Both the position numbers and the translations under genes were made by a program. A stretch of 64,000 bases of DNA from Leifsonia virtsii (GTDB lineage: Bacteria; Actinomycetota; Actinomycetes; Actinomycetales; Microbacteriaceae): positions 372,001 to 436,000 of the forward strand of contig NZ_JAROCB010000004.1 in the NCBI RefSeq assembly GCF_030433675.1. Reading direction: 5' to 3'. The notes under the pieces were generated by a model. The model saw only the letters and a list, made by a program, of their open reading frames with translations, was not told where the DNA came from and did not search any database. Every line of letters starts with the position of its first letter. Positions within the stretch are counted from its first letter, which is position 1. Below are positions 43,887 through 52,876 of the stretch, piece by piece.

Positions 43887-44242
43887 CGATATCCGCCCTT
43901 CTCGAGGCCCGCCTCGATCTCGAACCGGTTGCGCAGCGGGTCGCGTCCCGCCACGAAGTAGAGCAGCGGGAATAGCATCCCGTAGCGCTGCCACTGCCGC
44001 TTGTGCACGGCCTCGTGCTCGAGCACGTCGTCCGTCACGTTGTGGTCGGTGAGGTAGACGCCGCCGACGCACGATCCGCCGCGGCCGAACGTGGCCTTCG
44101 GCATGCCTCGGAACACGACCAGCCCGGCCCGGCGCTCGACGCGTCCGGTGCTCCAGAGGAAGCCCCAGGTGAGCCCGACGGCGGTCGCATAGAGGTATCC
44201 CAGGCGGCTCAACGGCGAGTCGAGCAGGAGACGGCGGATCAC
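43883..44242 (-). CDS. Small membrane-linked HExxH protein, unknown function
   Basis: The 119-residue protein has a hydrophobic segment (about 13-31) and then the motif LEHEAVHKRQWQRYG (near residue 78), an HExxH sequence like a zinc metallopeptidase. The rest, with GGSCVGGVYLT and AGRDPLRNRFEIEAG, looks conserved in related actinobacteria; I recall unconvincing labels such as Fe-S oxidoreductase. GTG 44242 overlaps the reductase gene stop (GTGA) and its own stop overlaps the SDR start, so three genes are coupled. Confidence 0.65.
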   Translation of the reverse strand: MIRRLLLDSPLSRLGYLYATAVGLTWGFLWSTGRVERRAGLVVFRGMPKATFGRGGSCVGGVYLTDHNVTDDVLEHEAVHKRQWQRYGMLFPLLYFVAGRDPLRNRFEIEAGLEKGGYR

Positions 44243-45690
44243 TCCTCGGGCCGCCCGTACGTCTCCAGCAGCCGCAGCCAGACCTCGCTGACGGTCGGGT
44301 ACGACGGGACCGCGTGCCACAGGCGCTCGAGCGGCACCTCGCCGACGACGGCGACGGTGGCGGAGTGCAGCAGCTCGCCGACGTCCTGCCCGACGAAGGT
44401 GACGCCGAGCACCACCTTCCTGTCCTCGTCGACGACCATGCGGGCCGTGCCCTCGTAGCCGTCGGCGACCACGTGTGCGCCGGAGACGCTGCCGATCTCG
44501 TAGTCGACGACCCGGATGCGGTACCCGGCCTTCTGCGCGCGCTCGGCGGTCAGTCCGACCGACGCCACCTCCGGGTCGGTGAAGGTCACCTGCGGCACCG
44601 CCTGGTGGTCCGCGGTCGCGACGAAGGCGCCCCACGGCGCGAGCGAGACGTCGCGGCCGTGCGCGCGCGCCGCGATGGCGTCGCCGGCGGCCCGAGCCTG
44701 GTACTTGCCCTGGTGGGTGAGCAGCGCACGGTGGTTGACGTCGCCGACCCCGTACAGCCAGCCACCGTCGACCGGTTCGCCGTCCGCGCCGAGCACCCGC
44801 ATGCTGTCGTCGACGTCCAGCCAGGCGCCGTCCTCCAGCCCGAAGGCGTCCAGGCCGAGGCCGGAGGTGCGGGGGAGCCGGCCGGTCGCGACGAGGAACT
44901 CGTCGGCCTCCACCACGGTGCCGTCGTCGAGGTGGATGCGGAAGCCGTCCTCGTCGGTCCGCTCCACCCGCTCCGGCTGCACGTCGAGGTGGAGGGTCGC
45001 GCCCAGCTTCTTCAGCGACTCCGTCACTTTCTCGCCGGCGAACGGCTCCTGGCCGCCGAGCAGCCCGCTGCGGGCGATCAGGTGCACCTCGGTGCCGAAC
45101 CCCGCGTATGCGGTCGCCATCTCGGTCGCGACGACGCCTCCGCCGAGGATCGCCAGCGACACCGGCACGCGCTGCACGCTCGTCGCCTCGCGGCTCGACC
45201 ACGGCTCGCTCTCCCGCAGGCCCGGGATGTCGGGCATCAGGGCCGCAGACCCGGTCGCCACCGCCACCGCATGCTTCGCGCGCAGGACGGTGACCGTGCC
45301 GTCCTCCGCGGTCACCGTCACCTCGCGCGGCGCGGTGATGACGCCCCAGCCGCGCACCAGGTCGATGCCCGCGCCGTTCAGCCACTCGACCTGGCCGTCG
45401 TCGTTCCAGTTGCTCGTCATGTCGTCGCGGCGCTTGAGCACGGCGGCGACGTCGAGCGGGCCGGTCACGGCCTGGCGCGTGCCGCCGACCCGCTGTGCGG
45501 CCCGGAGCAGCGCGCCGCTCCTGAGCAGGGTCTTGGAGGGCATGCACGCCCAGTAGGAGCACTCGCCTCCCACCAGCTCGGCCTCGACGATCGCCGTCTT
45601 CATGCCGCCCTGGACGGCGCGGTCGGCGACGTTCTCACCGACCGCGCCCGCGCCGATGACGATGACGTCGTAGTCCCTGGTCTCGCTCAT
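44239..45690 (-). CDS. FAD-dependent pyridine nucleotide-disulfide oxidoreductase
   Basis: The 483-residue flavoenzyme has FAD motif GAGAVGENVADRA, a redox pair in GGECSYWACMPSK (Cys44 and Cys49), NAD(P) loop ILGGGVVATEMATA near 180, and a C-terminal dimer domain with HAVPSYPTVSE, providing the His-Glu pair of dihydrolipoamide dehydrogenase/mercuric reductase relatives. The spacing C-x4-C is the usual one. The natural disulfide substrate is unknown. It starts a coupled run with the HExxH protein and SDR, both overlapping by 4 bases. Confidence 0.9.
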   Translation of the reverse strand: MSETRDYDVIVIGAGAVGENVADRAVQGGMKTAIVEAELVGGECSYWACMPSKTLLRSGALLRAAQRVGGTRQAVTGPLDVAAVLKRRDDMTSNWNDDGQVEWLNGAGIDLVRGWGVITAPREVTVTAEDGTVTVLRAKHAVAVATGSAALMPDIPGLRESEPWSSREATSVQRVPVSLAILGGGVVATEMATAYAGFGTEVHLIARSGLLGGQEPFAGEKVTESLKKLGATLHLDVQPERVERTDEDGFRIHLDDGTVVEADEFLVATGRLPRTSGLGLDAFGLEDGAWLDVDDSMRVLGADGEPVDGGWLYGVGDVNHRALLTHQGKYQARAAGDAIAARAHGRDVSLAPWGAFVATADHQAVPQVTFTDPEVASVGLTAERAQKAGYRIRVVDYEIGSVSGAHVVADGYEGTARMVVDEDRKVVLGVTFVGQDVGELLHSATVAVVGEVPLERLWHAVPSYPTVSEVWLRLLETYGRPEE

Positions 45691-45744
45691 GCCTTCTCCC
45701 TCGTCCTCTGCTTCGGATTCGTGCCCGCTCGTGGATCGGATGGC

Positions 45745-46530
45745 TCAGCGGCCCACGAAGCGCGCCTCGGTGCGGGTGAGGAACGCCTCCATCCCGATCC
45801 GTGCGTCCTCGGTGCCCACCAGCCGGACGAGCGCCGGCTGCAGCTCCGCTTCTGCGGCGGCGTCGCCGTCGCGCACCGCCCGCTTGGCGTTGGCGAGCGC
45901 GGCCTGCACGGCGAGCGGCGCCTGCGCGGCGATCCGCTCGGCGAGCTCCAGCGCGCGGTCGAACTGCGCCCCGTCGTCGACGACCTCCTGCACCAGGCCC
46001 ATGCGATGCGCCTCGGCGGCGTCGAACGAGTCCCCGGTGAGGATGTAGCGCATCGCGTTGCCCCATCCCACCGCCCGCGGGAAGCGCAGCGTCGCACCGC
46101 CGAAGGGGAGGATGCCGCGCGTCACCTCGATCTGGCCGAACCGCGTGCCCCGCGCGGCGACGGCGATGTCGGAGGCGAGGATCAGCTCGATGCCGAGGGT
46201 GAGGCAGGTGCCCTGCACGGCGATCACCACCGGCTTCGTCAGCTGCCGGCCGGAGACCTGCCACGGGTCGATGGCGTCCTCCCCGACGAAGGAGAGGCCG
46301 TCGCGACCGATGCGCGGACCGAGGTCGGCGAGGTCGAGGCCGGCGGTGAAGTGCTCGCCGACCGCGTGCACGAGTCCGACGCGCAGCTCGGGGTCGCGCT
46401 CCAGCTCGCCGTAGGCGTCGGCCAGTGCGCTGAGCAGCTCGAAGTCGGCGGCGTTGCGCTTCTCCGGACGGTTCAGGCCGATGAGCAGCACGTGCCCGCG
46501 CCGCTCGGTGAGGATCTTGGGCTCGCTCAT
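45745..46530 (-). CDS. Enoyl-CoA hydratase/isomerase (crotonase) family protein
   Basis: The 261-residue protein is a crotonase: the oxyanion motif GEHFTAGLDLADL near residue 62 and TCLTLGIELILASDIAVA near 107, then FGQIEVTRGILPFGG near 133. Both usual Glu positions seem filled (in GIELILAS and QIEV), consistent with hydratase activity on acyl-CoA thioesters. ATG 46530 is the start. It lies 11 bases downstream of the arginase-family gene and 55 bases upstream of the flavoenzyme gene on the same strand. Confidence 0.9.
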   Translation of the reverse strand: MSEPKILTERRGHVLLIGLNRPEKRNAADFELLSALADAYGELERDPELRVGLVHAVGEHFTAGLDLADLGPRIGRDGLSFVGEDAIDPWQVSGRQLTKPVVIAVQGTCLTLGIELILASDIAVAARGTRFGQIEVTRGILPFGGATLRFPRAVGWGNAMRYILTGDSFDAAEAHRMGLVQEVVDDGAQFDRALELAERIAAQAPLAVQAALANAKRAVRDGDAAAEAELQPALVRLVGTEDARIGMEAFLTRTEARFVGR

Positions 46531-46540
46531 GCTCCCCACG

Positions 46541-47419
46541 CTACTGCCCTCCGGAGGCCGTCGCGGGAGCGCCGGGAACCGGCCCGGTCAGCGCTCCCAG
46601 GATGCGCAGGATCACGGCGAGGTCGCGTCCCGCCGCATCCGGAGACTCCGGCGCGAACTCGGTGACTCCGGCGCCGGCGAAGTCGAAGCGGGCGCGCAGC
46701 GCGCGGATCGCGTCCGTGAGACGCTCGGGCATCACACCGAATGGGACGGGCGAGCCGACGCCGTCGATCGTCGACGGGTCGAGCACGTCCAGGTCGATGT
46801 GCACGTAGACGGCGGTGGCGCCTGTCGCGGCCACGGCCTCGACGATCCGCCCCGGGTCGTCGAGCTCGTCGACGCCGACCACCCGCACGCCCGTCGCCGC
46901 GATGAACTCCGCTTCGCCGTCGTCGAGCTCCCGCGTTCCGGCCAGCACCAGACGCCGGGGGTCGAGACGCGCAGGGCCGGTCGCGGCGAGCCCGTCGGGG
47001 GCGTCGCCGAGCAGCGCCCGGACCACCATCCCCGTGAACGCTCCGGATGGCGACGACTCCGCACTGTTCAGGTCGGCGTGCGCGTCGAACCAGACCAGTG
47101 CGACCGACTCCTCGGGATGCGCGGCGAGCGCATGCTGGACGCTCGCCAGCTCCACGCCGCAGTCGCCCCCGATCGTGACGACCGGGGCCTCGAGCAGCGC
47201 CAGCTCGGCCTCGGCGGCCTCCCGCACCGCGGCGAGGGAGGAGAACCGGTTCACGCCCGTCCCGAGCGACTCGCCCGCGGCCGTCGGCACCGGCACCCGG
47301 TGCGTGCGAGCGGCGGGGAGGTCGCCGTGGATGGCTTCGGCTCCGTCGATGAGCCGCATCGCGCGCGACGACCCCGAGCCCTGCCACTGCGGGACGACGA
47401 GGAAGGAGGCGCCGCTCAC
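46541..47419 (-). CDS. Arginase/ureohydrolase family protein with altered metal motif
   Basis: The 292-residue protein has the arginase fold: VWFDAHADLN near residue 107 and VHIDLDVLDPS near 200 supply metal-binding Asp and His. The first motif, usually GGDHS, reads TIGGDCGVEL, with Cys at the metal-binding His position, so one of the two Mn2+ sites may be altered. Substrate could be arginine, agmatine, guanidinobutyrate or formiminoglutamate. The start overlaps the PspA gene stop by 4 bases (ATGA), linking it to the stress gene upstream. Confidence 0.85.
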   Translation of the reverse strand: MSGASFLVVPQWQGSGSSRAMRLIDGAEAIHGDLPAARTHRVPVPTAAGESLGTGVNRFSSLAAVREAAEAELALLEAPVVTIGGDCGVELASVQHALAAHPEESVALVWFDAHADLNSAESSPSGAFTGMVVRALLGDAPDGLAATGPARLDPRRLVLAGTRELDDGEAEFIAATGVRVVGVDELDDPGRIVEAVAATGATAVYVHIDLDVLDPSTIDGVGSPVPFGVMPERLTDAIRALRARFDFAGAGVTEFAPESPDAAGRDLAVILRILGALTGPVPGAPATASGGQ

Positions 47420-48162
47420 CCCTCGGCGCCCGACGTCACCGCCGCCTGGCCCCCGCCGGACTTGAGGGCCGCGAGCCGCGCCTCCACCTCGGTCATCTCG
47501 CCGAGGTCGTCGAGCTGCTCGAACTGGGCGTCAAGGCTGGAGGCCGCGAGCTCCTGCTGGCCGCGGACGCGGGCCTCCTCGCGGCGGATCTTCTCCTCGA
47601 ACCGGGACACCTCGCTGGTCGGGTCCATGATGTCGACGCTCTTCACCGCGTCGATCACCTGGGACTGCGCCTGGGCGGCCTTTGCACGTGCGATCAGCTC
47701 GGCGCGCTTGGTCTTGAGCTGCTCCAGCCGCTCCTTCATGCCGTTGAGGCCCGCCTTGAGCTTCTCGACCACCTCGGTCTGCGCGGCGATCTGCGGCTCC
47801 GCGGCCTTCGCCTCGTTCTCCGACGAGATCTGCCGCTGCAGCGCGACCTTCGCCAGGTTGTCGAACTTGTCGGCGTCGGCGGTGTTGCCGGCCGCGCGGT
47901 ACTGGTCGGCCTGGCGGCTCGCGGCCAGCGCCTTGTCGCCCCACTCGGCGGCGGCCTCCACGTCTTCGCGGTGGTCGTCCTCCAGCAGGCGCAGGTTGCC
48001 GATCGTCTCCGCGATGGCGCTCTCGGCGTCCGCGATGCTGTTCGTGAAGTCGCGGACCATCTGGTCCAGCATCTTCTCCGGATCCTCCGCCTGGTCGATC
48101 AGGGCGTTGATGTTCGCCCGCAACAGCTGCGAGATCCGTCCGAAGATGGACTGCTTCGCCAT
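47416..48162 (-). CDS. pspA: PspA/IM30 family membrane-stress protein
   Basis: The 248-residue protein begins MAKQSIFGRISQLLRANINALIDQAEDPEKML, the conserved PspA start (given here only up to the first motif by position: residues 1-32), and then is one long coiled coil of charged helices to about 225. PspA/IM30 forms large oligomers on damaged membranes and limits proton leakage. ATG 48162 follows GAAAGGAAGAG. The TPM-domain gene lies 53 bases upstream on the same strand, a pairing that points to shared envelope-stress function. Confidence 0.9.
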   Translation of the reverse strand: MAKQSIFGRISQLLRANINALIDQAEDPEKMLDQMVRDFTNSIADAESAIAETIGNLRLLEDDHREDVEAAAEWGDKALAASRQADQYRAAGNTADADKFDNLAKVALQRQISSENEAKAAEPQIAAQTEVVEKLKAGLNGMKERLEQLKTKRAELIARAKAAQAQSQVIDAVKSVDIMDPTSEVSRFEEKIRREEARVRGQQELAASSLDAQFEQLDDLGEMTEVEARLAALKSGGGQAAVTSGAEG

Positions 48163-48214
48163 GTGCTCTTCCTTTCGCTCCCGCCCCCGATGGGCGCTTG
48201 TGGTCGTGTGAGGG

Positions 48215-50248
48215 TCAGAACCGTCCGCCGCCGCGGCGACTGCGGGTCCCGCCTCCGCCGAAGCTGCCCGCGCTGAAGCCGCCGCCTCCACCGCCGCCGC
48301 CCCAGTTTCCGCCGCCGCCCCAGCCGCCGCCTCCGCCCATGCCGCCGCGCAGCACGGAGTCGATCAGGATGCCGCCGAGGATGGCCCCCATCGCGCCGCT
48401 CCCGCCGCCGCGACCCGAGGTGCCGCCGCCGAAGATGTCGCCGAGGCCGCCCTGCTGCGGCTGGAAGCCGCCGACGTCCTGCTGGGCGAGCTGCGTCGCC
48501 TCGTCGGCGAGCTGCGCGGCGCGCTGCGCCTGCGCGAGAGCGGAGACCGGGTCGGCCGCGGCGGTCTGTTCGGCCTGGACGACGAGCCGCCCGGCCTCCG
48601 CGAGCCGTGTCCGCGCCTCGGGGCCGACCGCGCCGCGGCGCGCGGTGATGAAGTCCTCGCAGGCGGAGACGCGTGCCTTCGCGGCGAGCAGGGTCTGCTG
48701 CAGCATCGACTGGGCGCGCTGGGCCTGCGCCCGGGCGTCGCGCACCCCCTGCAGCACGCCGTCGATGGACCGGTTGGCCGCATCCAGGCGCTGCGCGATC
48801 TCCAGCGGGTTGACGCGACCGGCGGCGAGCTTGGCCTCCACGTCCTGCACCGTCTGCTCCGTACCGGCGACGGCCGCGGCGATGCTGCCGCCGGGGTCGC
48901 CCGCGCCGGCGAGAGCCTTCGCTTCGGCCAGGTCGCTGCGGAGCTCGGCCAGGGTCGTGTCGACGGACTGCTGCGCGGCCCCGAGGCCGGAGGCGAGCCG
49001 GTCGACCGCGTCGAGCAGGAGACCGGCCTGGTCGGCCGACTCCTCGGCCGCGCGCACCCCGATCGCCGCCGCCCCGGCGTCGCCGGCCGTGGCCTTCTGC
49101 GCCGCGCCGGCGAGGGCGGTGTCGGTGAAGTCGAGCCGGTCGGTCGCCTGCTCGACGTTGTCGTGAACGGTCGCGAGCGAGGCGTCGGTGTAGCGCTGCG
49201 CCAACCCGTCGAGCGTGGACCGCGTCGTCGCCAGCCGCTGCCGCAGCGCCGCCGCCTGCGTCTGGATCTCGCTGCTCGCCTCCGGGATGCGCTTCTCCAG
49301 CGCCCGCAGCTCGTCGAACGCGTCGGCCTGGGCGTCGAGCGCCTGGTTCGCGGCCGTGCACAGCTGCACGATGTGGATGTTCCACTCCCGCCGCTGCTCG
49401 TCGGTGTCGGGCTCCGCATCGTCGAGCCGCTGCTTGAGGGTGAAGGCCTCGCGCAGCTGCGCCTTCGCCTGGTCGAGCGCGGTCTGGAACGGGACCACCG
49501 CCTCGGCGCCGTACTGCGCGGTGGCGAAGCCGAGCTCCTCCTCGCTCGTCCGGATGGCGTCATCCGTCTGCACCAGGGCCGACCCGGCGCGGCGCTCCAG
49601 CTCCTTCAGCGGGATGCTCTGCAGCTCGCTCTGAGGCGTCGTCGGCCCGGCCGCGGCCTGCTTCTTGCGGCTGCTGCGCGAGCGGACGGCGAAGAACACC
49701 ACGAGCCCGGCGACGATCACGCCGCCGATGAGCACCCAGAAGAACCAGGCGCCGCCTCCGCCGCCGACCGCGTCCCCGAGTCCCGTGGCCGCCGCGACGC
49801 CCGCGCCCGCCCAGTCGCCGGCGTGCAGCTTCGGCTCCACGTCGTTCTGCTCGATGCTGTCCAGCTGGTCCGGGCTCACCGGGCCGTCGTCGTCGCCCGA
49901 GAGGTAGTAGGTGCGGCCCTGCGTCGACACAGCCAGCAGGTAGTCGCGCTGGCCGAGGCCGTTGCGCGCGGCCGTCTCGTTGGCCCAGTCCGACGCCTCG
50001 ACCGGGTCGGTGAACCGGTCGACGTAGACCACGTACAGGTCGATGCGGTGCTGGTCGTACAGCTTCTTGGCGGCCGCCGTCACCTCCGCCTCCTGCGCGG
50101 CGGTGAGCACCCCGGCCTCGTCGACGACGTGGTTCGGGCCGAGATCGACCGGGTCCTGGGCGGCGGCGGGCGCGGTCACGGCGAACAGGGCACCCGCCAC
50201 GAGGCCCAGCGCCACCAGGCCACCGGTCAGCAGACGTCGCAAGCGCAT
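48215..50248 (-). CDS. TPM-domain membrane protein with coiled coil and Gly-rich tail
   Basis: The 677-residue protein has a signal peptide (to about 30, ending AAAQ), an extracellular TPM domain (about 37-155: VVDEAGVLTAAQEAEV, YYLSGDDDGPVS), one membrane helix (about 167-190), a long coiled-coil cytoplasmic region (about 215-600) and a Gly/Trp-rich end (600-677). TPM domains occur in photosystem repair protein TLP18.3 and in bacterial envelope proteins, some with phosphatase activity. It is followed by pspA, so it probably acts in membrane or cell-wall stress. Confidence 0.88.
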   Translation of the reverse strand: MRLRRLLTGGLVALGLVAGALFAVTAPAAAQDPVDLGPNHVVDEAGVLTAAQEAEVTAAAKKLYDQHRIDLYVVYVDRFTDPVEASDWANETAARNGLGQRDYLLAVSTQGRTYYLSGDDDGPVSPDQLDSIEQNDVEPKLHAGDWAGAGVAAATGLGDAVGGGGGAWFFWVLIGGVIVAGLVVFFAVRSRSSRKKQAAAGPTTPQSELQSIPLKELERRAGSALVQTDDAIRTSEEELGFATAQYGAEAVVPFQTALDQAKAQLREAFTLKQRLDDAEPDTDEQRREWNIHIVQLCTAANQALDAQADAFDELRALEKRIPEASSEIQTQAAALRQRLATTRSTLDGLAQRYTDASLATVHDNVEQATDRLDFTDTALAGAAQKATAGDAGAAAIGVRAAEESADQAGLLLDAVDRLASGLGAAQQSVDTTLAELRSDLAEAKALAGAGDPGGSIAAAVAGTEQTVQDVEAKLAAGRVNPLEIAQRLDAANRSIDGVLQGVRDARAQAQRAQSMLQQTLLAAKARVSACEDFITARRGAVGPEARTRLAEAGRLVVQAEQTAAADPVSALAQAQRAAQLADEATQLAQQDVGGFQPQQGGLGDIFGGGTSGRGGGSGAMGAILGGILIDSVLRGGMGGGGGWGGGGNWGGGGGGGGFSAGSFGGGGTRSRRGGGRF

Positions 50249-50394
50249 GCACCCACTCTCTCGGGTCCGGCTGATACCCAGCCGAGTCTATTGGGGTGCT
50301 GTGACAGTGTCACTGTTTCGGCCTGTTACAGGGCGGGATGCGGCCGGCGGCGGCGCCTGGTGGGATGGGGGAGTCCGGTCGAGAGGAGGAGCGC

Positions 50395-51144
50395 ATGTCC
50401 CTGCAGCCCACCCTGGCCGTCGTCGAGGCCACGCGGTTCCGCGGCCACGACCCCGCGTACCACGACTACGTCCAGCTGCTGGTGGGCAACGTCATCGCCG
50501 CCGCGAACGAGGACGGCTGGAACGTCCGCCGCCTCGCCGCCGACGCCGGGACGGACCGGCTCCTCGAGGCGACCGCCGACGTCGACGCCGTGGTCATCGT
50601 GGGCGGGGAGGACATCCACCCCTCGTTCTACGGCGCAGAGACCGGGTACGCGAACGAGTCGCGGCACCTGCCCGAGGCCGACGCGGCGCAGATCGCGCTC
50701 GTCCACCGCGCGCTGGAGCGTCGCCTGCCGCTGCTCGGCATCTGCCGCGGCCTGCAGATCGTCAACGTCGCCCTCGGCGGAACCCTCGTGCAGGACCTCG
50801 GCCAGGAGTGCGACCACGTCAACCGCGGGGTGCCCATCCCGCAGGTGCTCACCACCCACACGGTGCTCCCGGAGGACGGCAGCCGCGTCGCCGAGCTGCT
50901 CGGGTCCGGCCCGGTGCCGGTGCGCAGCGCCCACCACCAGGCGGTCGACGCGCTCGGCGCCGGGCTCGTCGTCACCGCGCGCTCGCACGACGGTCACGTC
51001 GAGGCGATCGAGCACGCCGAGGCGCCGGTGCTCGCCGTGCAGTGGCACCCGGAGGACGTCGCGGCCCCCGCAGGCCAGGTCTCCGCCCTCCTCACCGCCC
51101 TCGCCCCGCAAGCCACTCGCGTCCCCGCCCTCGCCCTCGCCTGA
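50395..51144 (+). CDS. Gamma-glutamyl-gamma-aminobutyrate hydrolase-like class I amidotransferase
   Basis: The 249-residue protein is a class I glutamine amidotransferase of the PuuD/peptidase C26 kind: nucleophile in LLGICRGLQIVNVALGG (Cys near 118), and His-Glu in VQWHPED near 223. VDAVVIVGGEDIHPSFYG is also typical of the group. It cleaves gamma-glutamyl amides, for example in putrescine breakdown; no other polyamine gene is nearby. ATG 50395 follows GAGGAGGAGCGC. Its end is separated from the convergent PCMT gene by a strong terminator. Confidence 0.9.
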   Translation: MSLQPTLAVVEATRFRGHDPAYHDYVQLLVGNVIAAANEDGWNVRRLAADAGTDRLLEATADVDAVVIVGGEDIHPSFYGAETGYANESRHLPEADAAQIALVHRALERRLPLLGICRGLQIVNVALGGTLVQDLGQECDHVNRGVPIPQVLTTHTVLPEDGSRVAELLGSGPVPVRSAHHQAVDALGAGLVVTARSHDGHVEAIEHAEAPVLAVQWHPEDVAAPAGQVSALLTALAPQATRVPALALA

Positions 51145-51146
51145 CC

Positions 51147-51209
51147 CGCCGAGTTGCACGTCGTGGCGGCTATTCGGGTCGAATAGCGACCACGACGTGC
51201 AACTCGACG
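51147..51209. terminator. Bidirectional terminator, very long hairpin
   Basis: Core arms 51151-51176 and 51180-51205 pair over 26 bases with two mismatches around loop GGT, and pairing extends outward. It sits between the convergent amidotransferase (stop 51144) and PCMT (stop 51211) genes. Confidence 0.9.
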
Positions 51210-51210
51210 G

Positions 51211-51831
51211 TCAGGGGACGGGCCAGCCCTGGGCGCCGAGCAGCGGGACGAACGCGACGGAGCCGAGGTTGGTCTCCCGCAGGGAGCCGTCGGGATCGTG
51301 CTCGAAGAGCGCGAGGTGCTGCGCCCGCCCCGGACGGCCGACCGGCATGACGATGCGCCCGCCCGGCGCCAGCTGCTCCACCCACGCCCGCGGCACCGAC
51401 GGACCGGTCGCCGCCGCCACGATCGCATCGTAGGGGGCCGCGGCCGGCCAGCCCAGTGTCCCGTCGCCCGTCACCACCTCGACCCGGTAGCCGAGCGCCT
51501 CCAGCGTCGCCGCCGCACCGACAGCGAGATCGGGATGCCGCTCCACACTCACGACCCGGTGGCCGAGCTGCGCGGCGACGGCCGCCGCGTAGCCCGATCC
51601 GGTCCCGACGTCGAGCACGCGGTCCTCCGGACCGATACGGGCGGCCTGCAGCATGAGCGCCACGATGTACGGCTGCGAGATCGTCTGCCCGTCGCCGATC
51701 GGCATCGGGTGGTCCTCGTACGCGTACGGCGCGGCCGACTCCTCCACGAACAGGTGCCGCGGCACACGTCGCATCGCGTCGAGGACCCGCTGGTCCTCGA
51801 TCCCGCGGTGGGCGAGCTGCTCCTCGACCAT
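51211..51831 (-). CDS. Protein-L-isoaspartate O-methyltransferase family protein
   Basis: The 206-residue protein has the PCMT layout: QLAHRGIEDQRVLDAMRRVP at the start, PYAYEDHPMPIGDGQTISQP with the substrate-binding loop, the SAM motif VLDVGTGSGYAAAVAA near residue 72 and VSVERHPDL next. It methylates isoaspartyl sites in damaged proteins. The start is 37 bases after the BadF-kinase gene on the same strand, so it may be transcribed with the sugar operon, though functionally unrelated. Confidence 0.9.
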   Translation of the reverse strand: MVEEQLAHRGIEDQRVLDAMRRVPRHLFVEESAAPYAYEDHPMPIGDGQTISQPYIVALMLQAARIGPEDRVLDVGTGSGYAAAVAAQLGHRVVSVERHPDLAVGAAATLEALGYRVEVVTGDGTLGWPAAAPYDAIVAAATGPSVPRAWVEQLAPGGRIVMPVGRPGRAQHLALFEHDPDGSLRETNLGSVAFVPLLGAQGWPVP

Positions 51832-51868
51832 CCGCGCGCGCTCGATGCTGTGGTCGTGGTCCGTGCGC

Positions 51869-52876
51869 CTATTGAACCACCGCGGCGGGTCGCTGCTCCA
51901 GAGTGCTCCTGGCGTTGTCGACCGCCGCCGGATCGGCGCCGGCGGACTCCAGCGCGAGCATCGCGGCGCCCAGGATGGGACGGGCCGTCACGAGCTCCAT
52001 CCGCGCGGCGGGCGCCCGCTCGGCGAGCAGCCGCTCCACCGTCCCCAGCAGCCGCTCGTCGCGCCCGCCGATGACGCCGCCGCCGAGCACGACAGGCACG
52101 GGCCGGTCGAGCAGGTCGAGCCGCCGCAGCGTCGTCACGGCGAGCGTGGCGATCTCCTCCGCCTGCTCGTCGACGAGCGAGCCGGCGATGACGTCGCCCT
52201 CCCGCGCGCACGCGAACACGGTCGGGGAGAGCCGGGCGAGGTCGCGGTTCGGGAGGCGCCCGAAGTGCAGCGCCTCGATCACCTCCTGCACGCTGCCCAG
52301 GCCGAAGGTCGCCGGGACCGCCTGCTCCAGCGCGGTCTGCGCCCCCCTCCCGTCGGCCGCGCGTGCCGCGAACCACAGGGCGCGCTCGCCGAGGTGCCAG
52401 CCGCCGCCCCAGTCGCCCGAGATCGTGCCGAGCGAGGGGTACCGGATGGTGCGGCCGTCGGCGCGCACGCCGACGCCGTTGATCCCGGTGCCGCAGACGA
52501 CGGCGACCGCATCCGCCTCGTCCGTCCCGGCGCGGAGCAGGGCGAAGAGGTCGTTGTCGACCGTCGCCCCGGCCCACGGCGTCCCGGCGATCGCGGCGCG
52601 GAAGGCGTCGATCTCGCTCGGCAGGTCGAGGCCGGAGAGGTAGAGGTTCACCGCCGCGATCGGACGCGGCCCGGTCTGCTCCAGCAGCCGGCCGATCAGG
52701 GCGGAGACCAGGTCGGCCGACTCGCGCATCCCGATGAGGTGCGGGCTGGAGGTGGTTCCCCGTGCCTCCGCCACCACGGTCCCGTCGAGCTCGAGGGCGA
52801 CGGCGTCCGTCTTCGAGCCGCCGCCGTCGACCGCGATCGCGAGGGGAGCGCCGAGCGGCTCCTCCGCGCTTGTCAC
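51869..52876 (-). CDS. BadF/BadG-type sugar kinase (N-acetylglucosamine kinase-like)
   Basis: The 335-residue protein is a BadF/BadG/BcrA ATPase-fold kinase: phosphate-1 loop IAVDGGGSKTDAVALE, phosphate-2 VVCGTGINGVGVR near 122 and SGDWGGGWHLGERAL near 142, as in GlcNAc kinases. GTG 52876 overlaps the GH4 gene stop (GTGA), so translation is coupled. In this operon it probably phosphorylates the imported sugar, providing the phosphorylated substrate the GH4 enzyme needs; that order is inferred from gene content. Confidence 0.85.
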   Translation of the reverse strand: MTSAEEPLGAPLAIAVDGGGSKTDAVALELDGTVVAEARGTTSSPHLIGMRESADLVSALIGRLLEQTGPRPIAAVNLYLSGLDLPSEIDAFRAAIAGTPWAGATVDNDLFALLRAGTDEADAVAVVCGTGINGVGVRADGRTIRYPSLGTISGDWGGGWHLGERALWFAARAADGRGAQTALEQAVPATFGLGSVQEVIEALHFGRLPNRDLARLSPTVFACAREGDVIAGSLVDEQAEEIATLAVTTLRRLDLLDRPVPVVLGGGVIGGRDERLLGTVERLLAERAPAARMELVTARPILGAAMLALESAGADPAAVDNARSTLEQRPAAVVQ

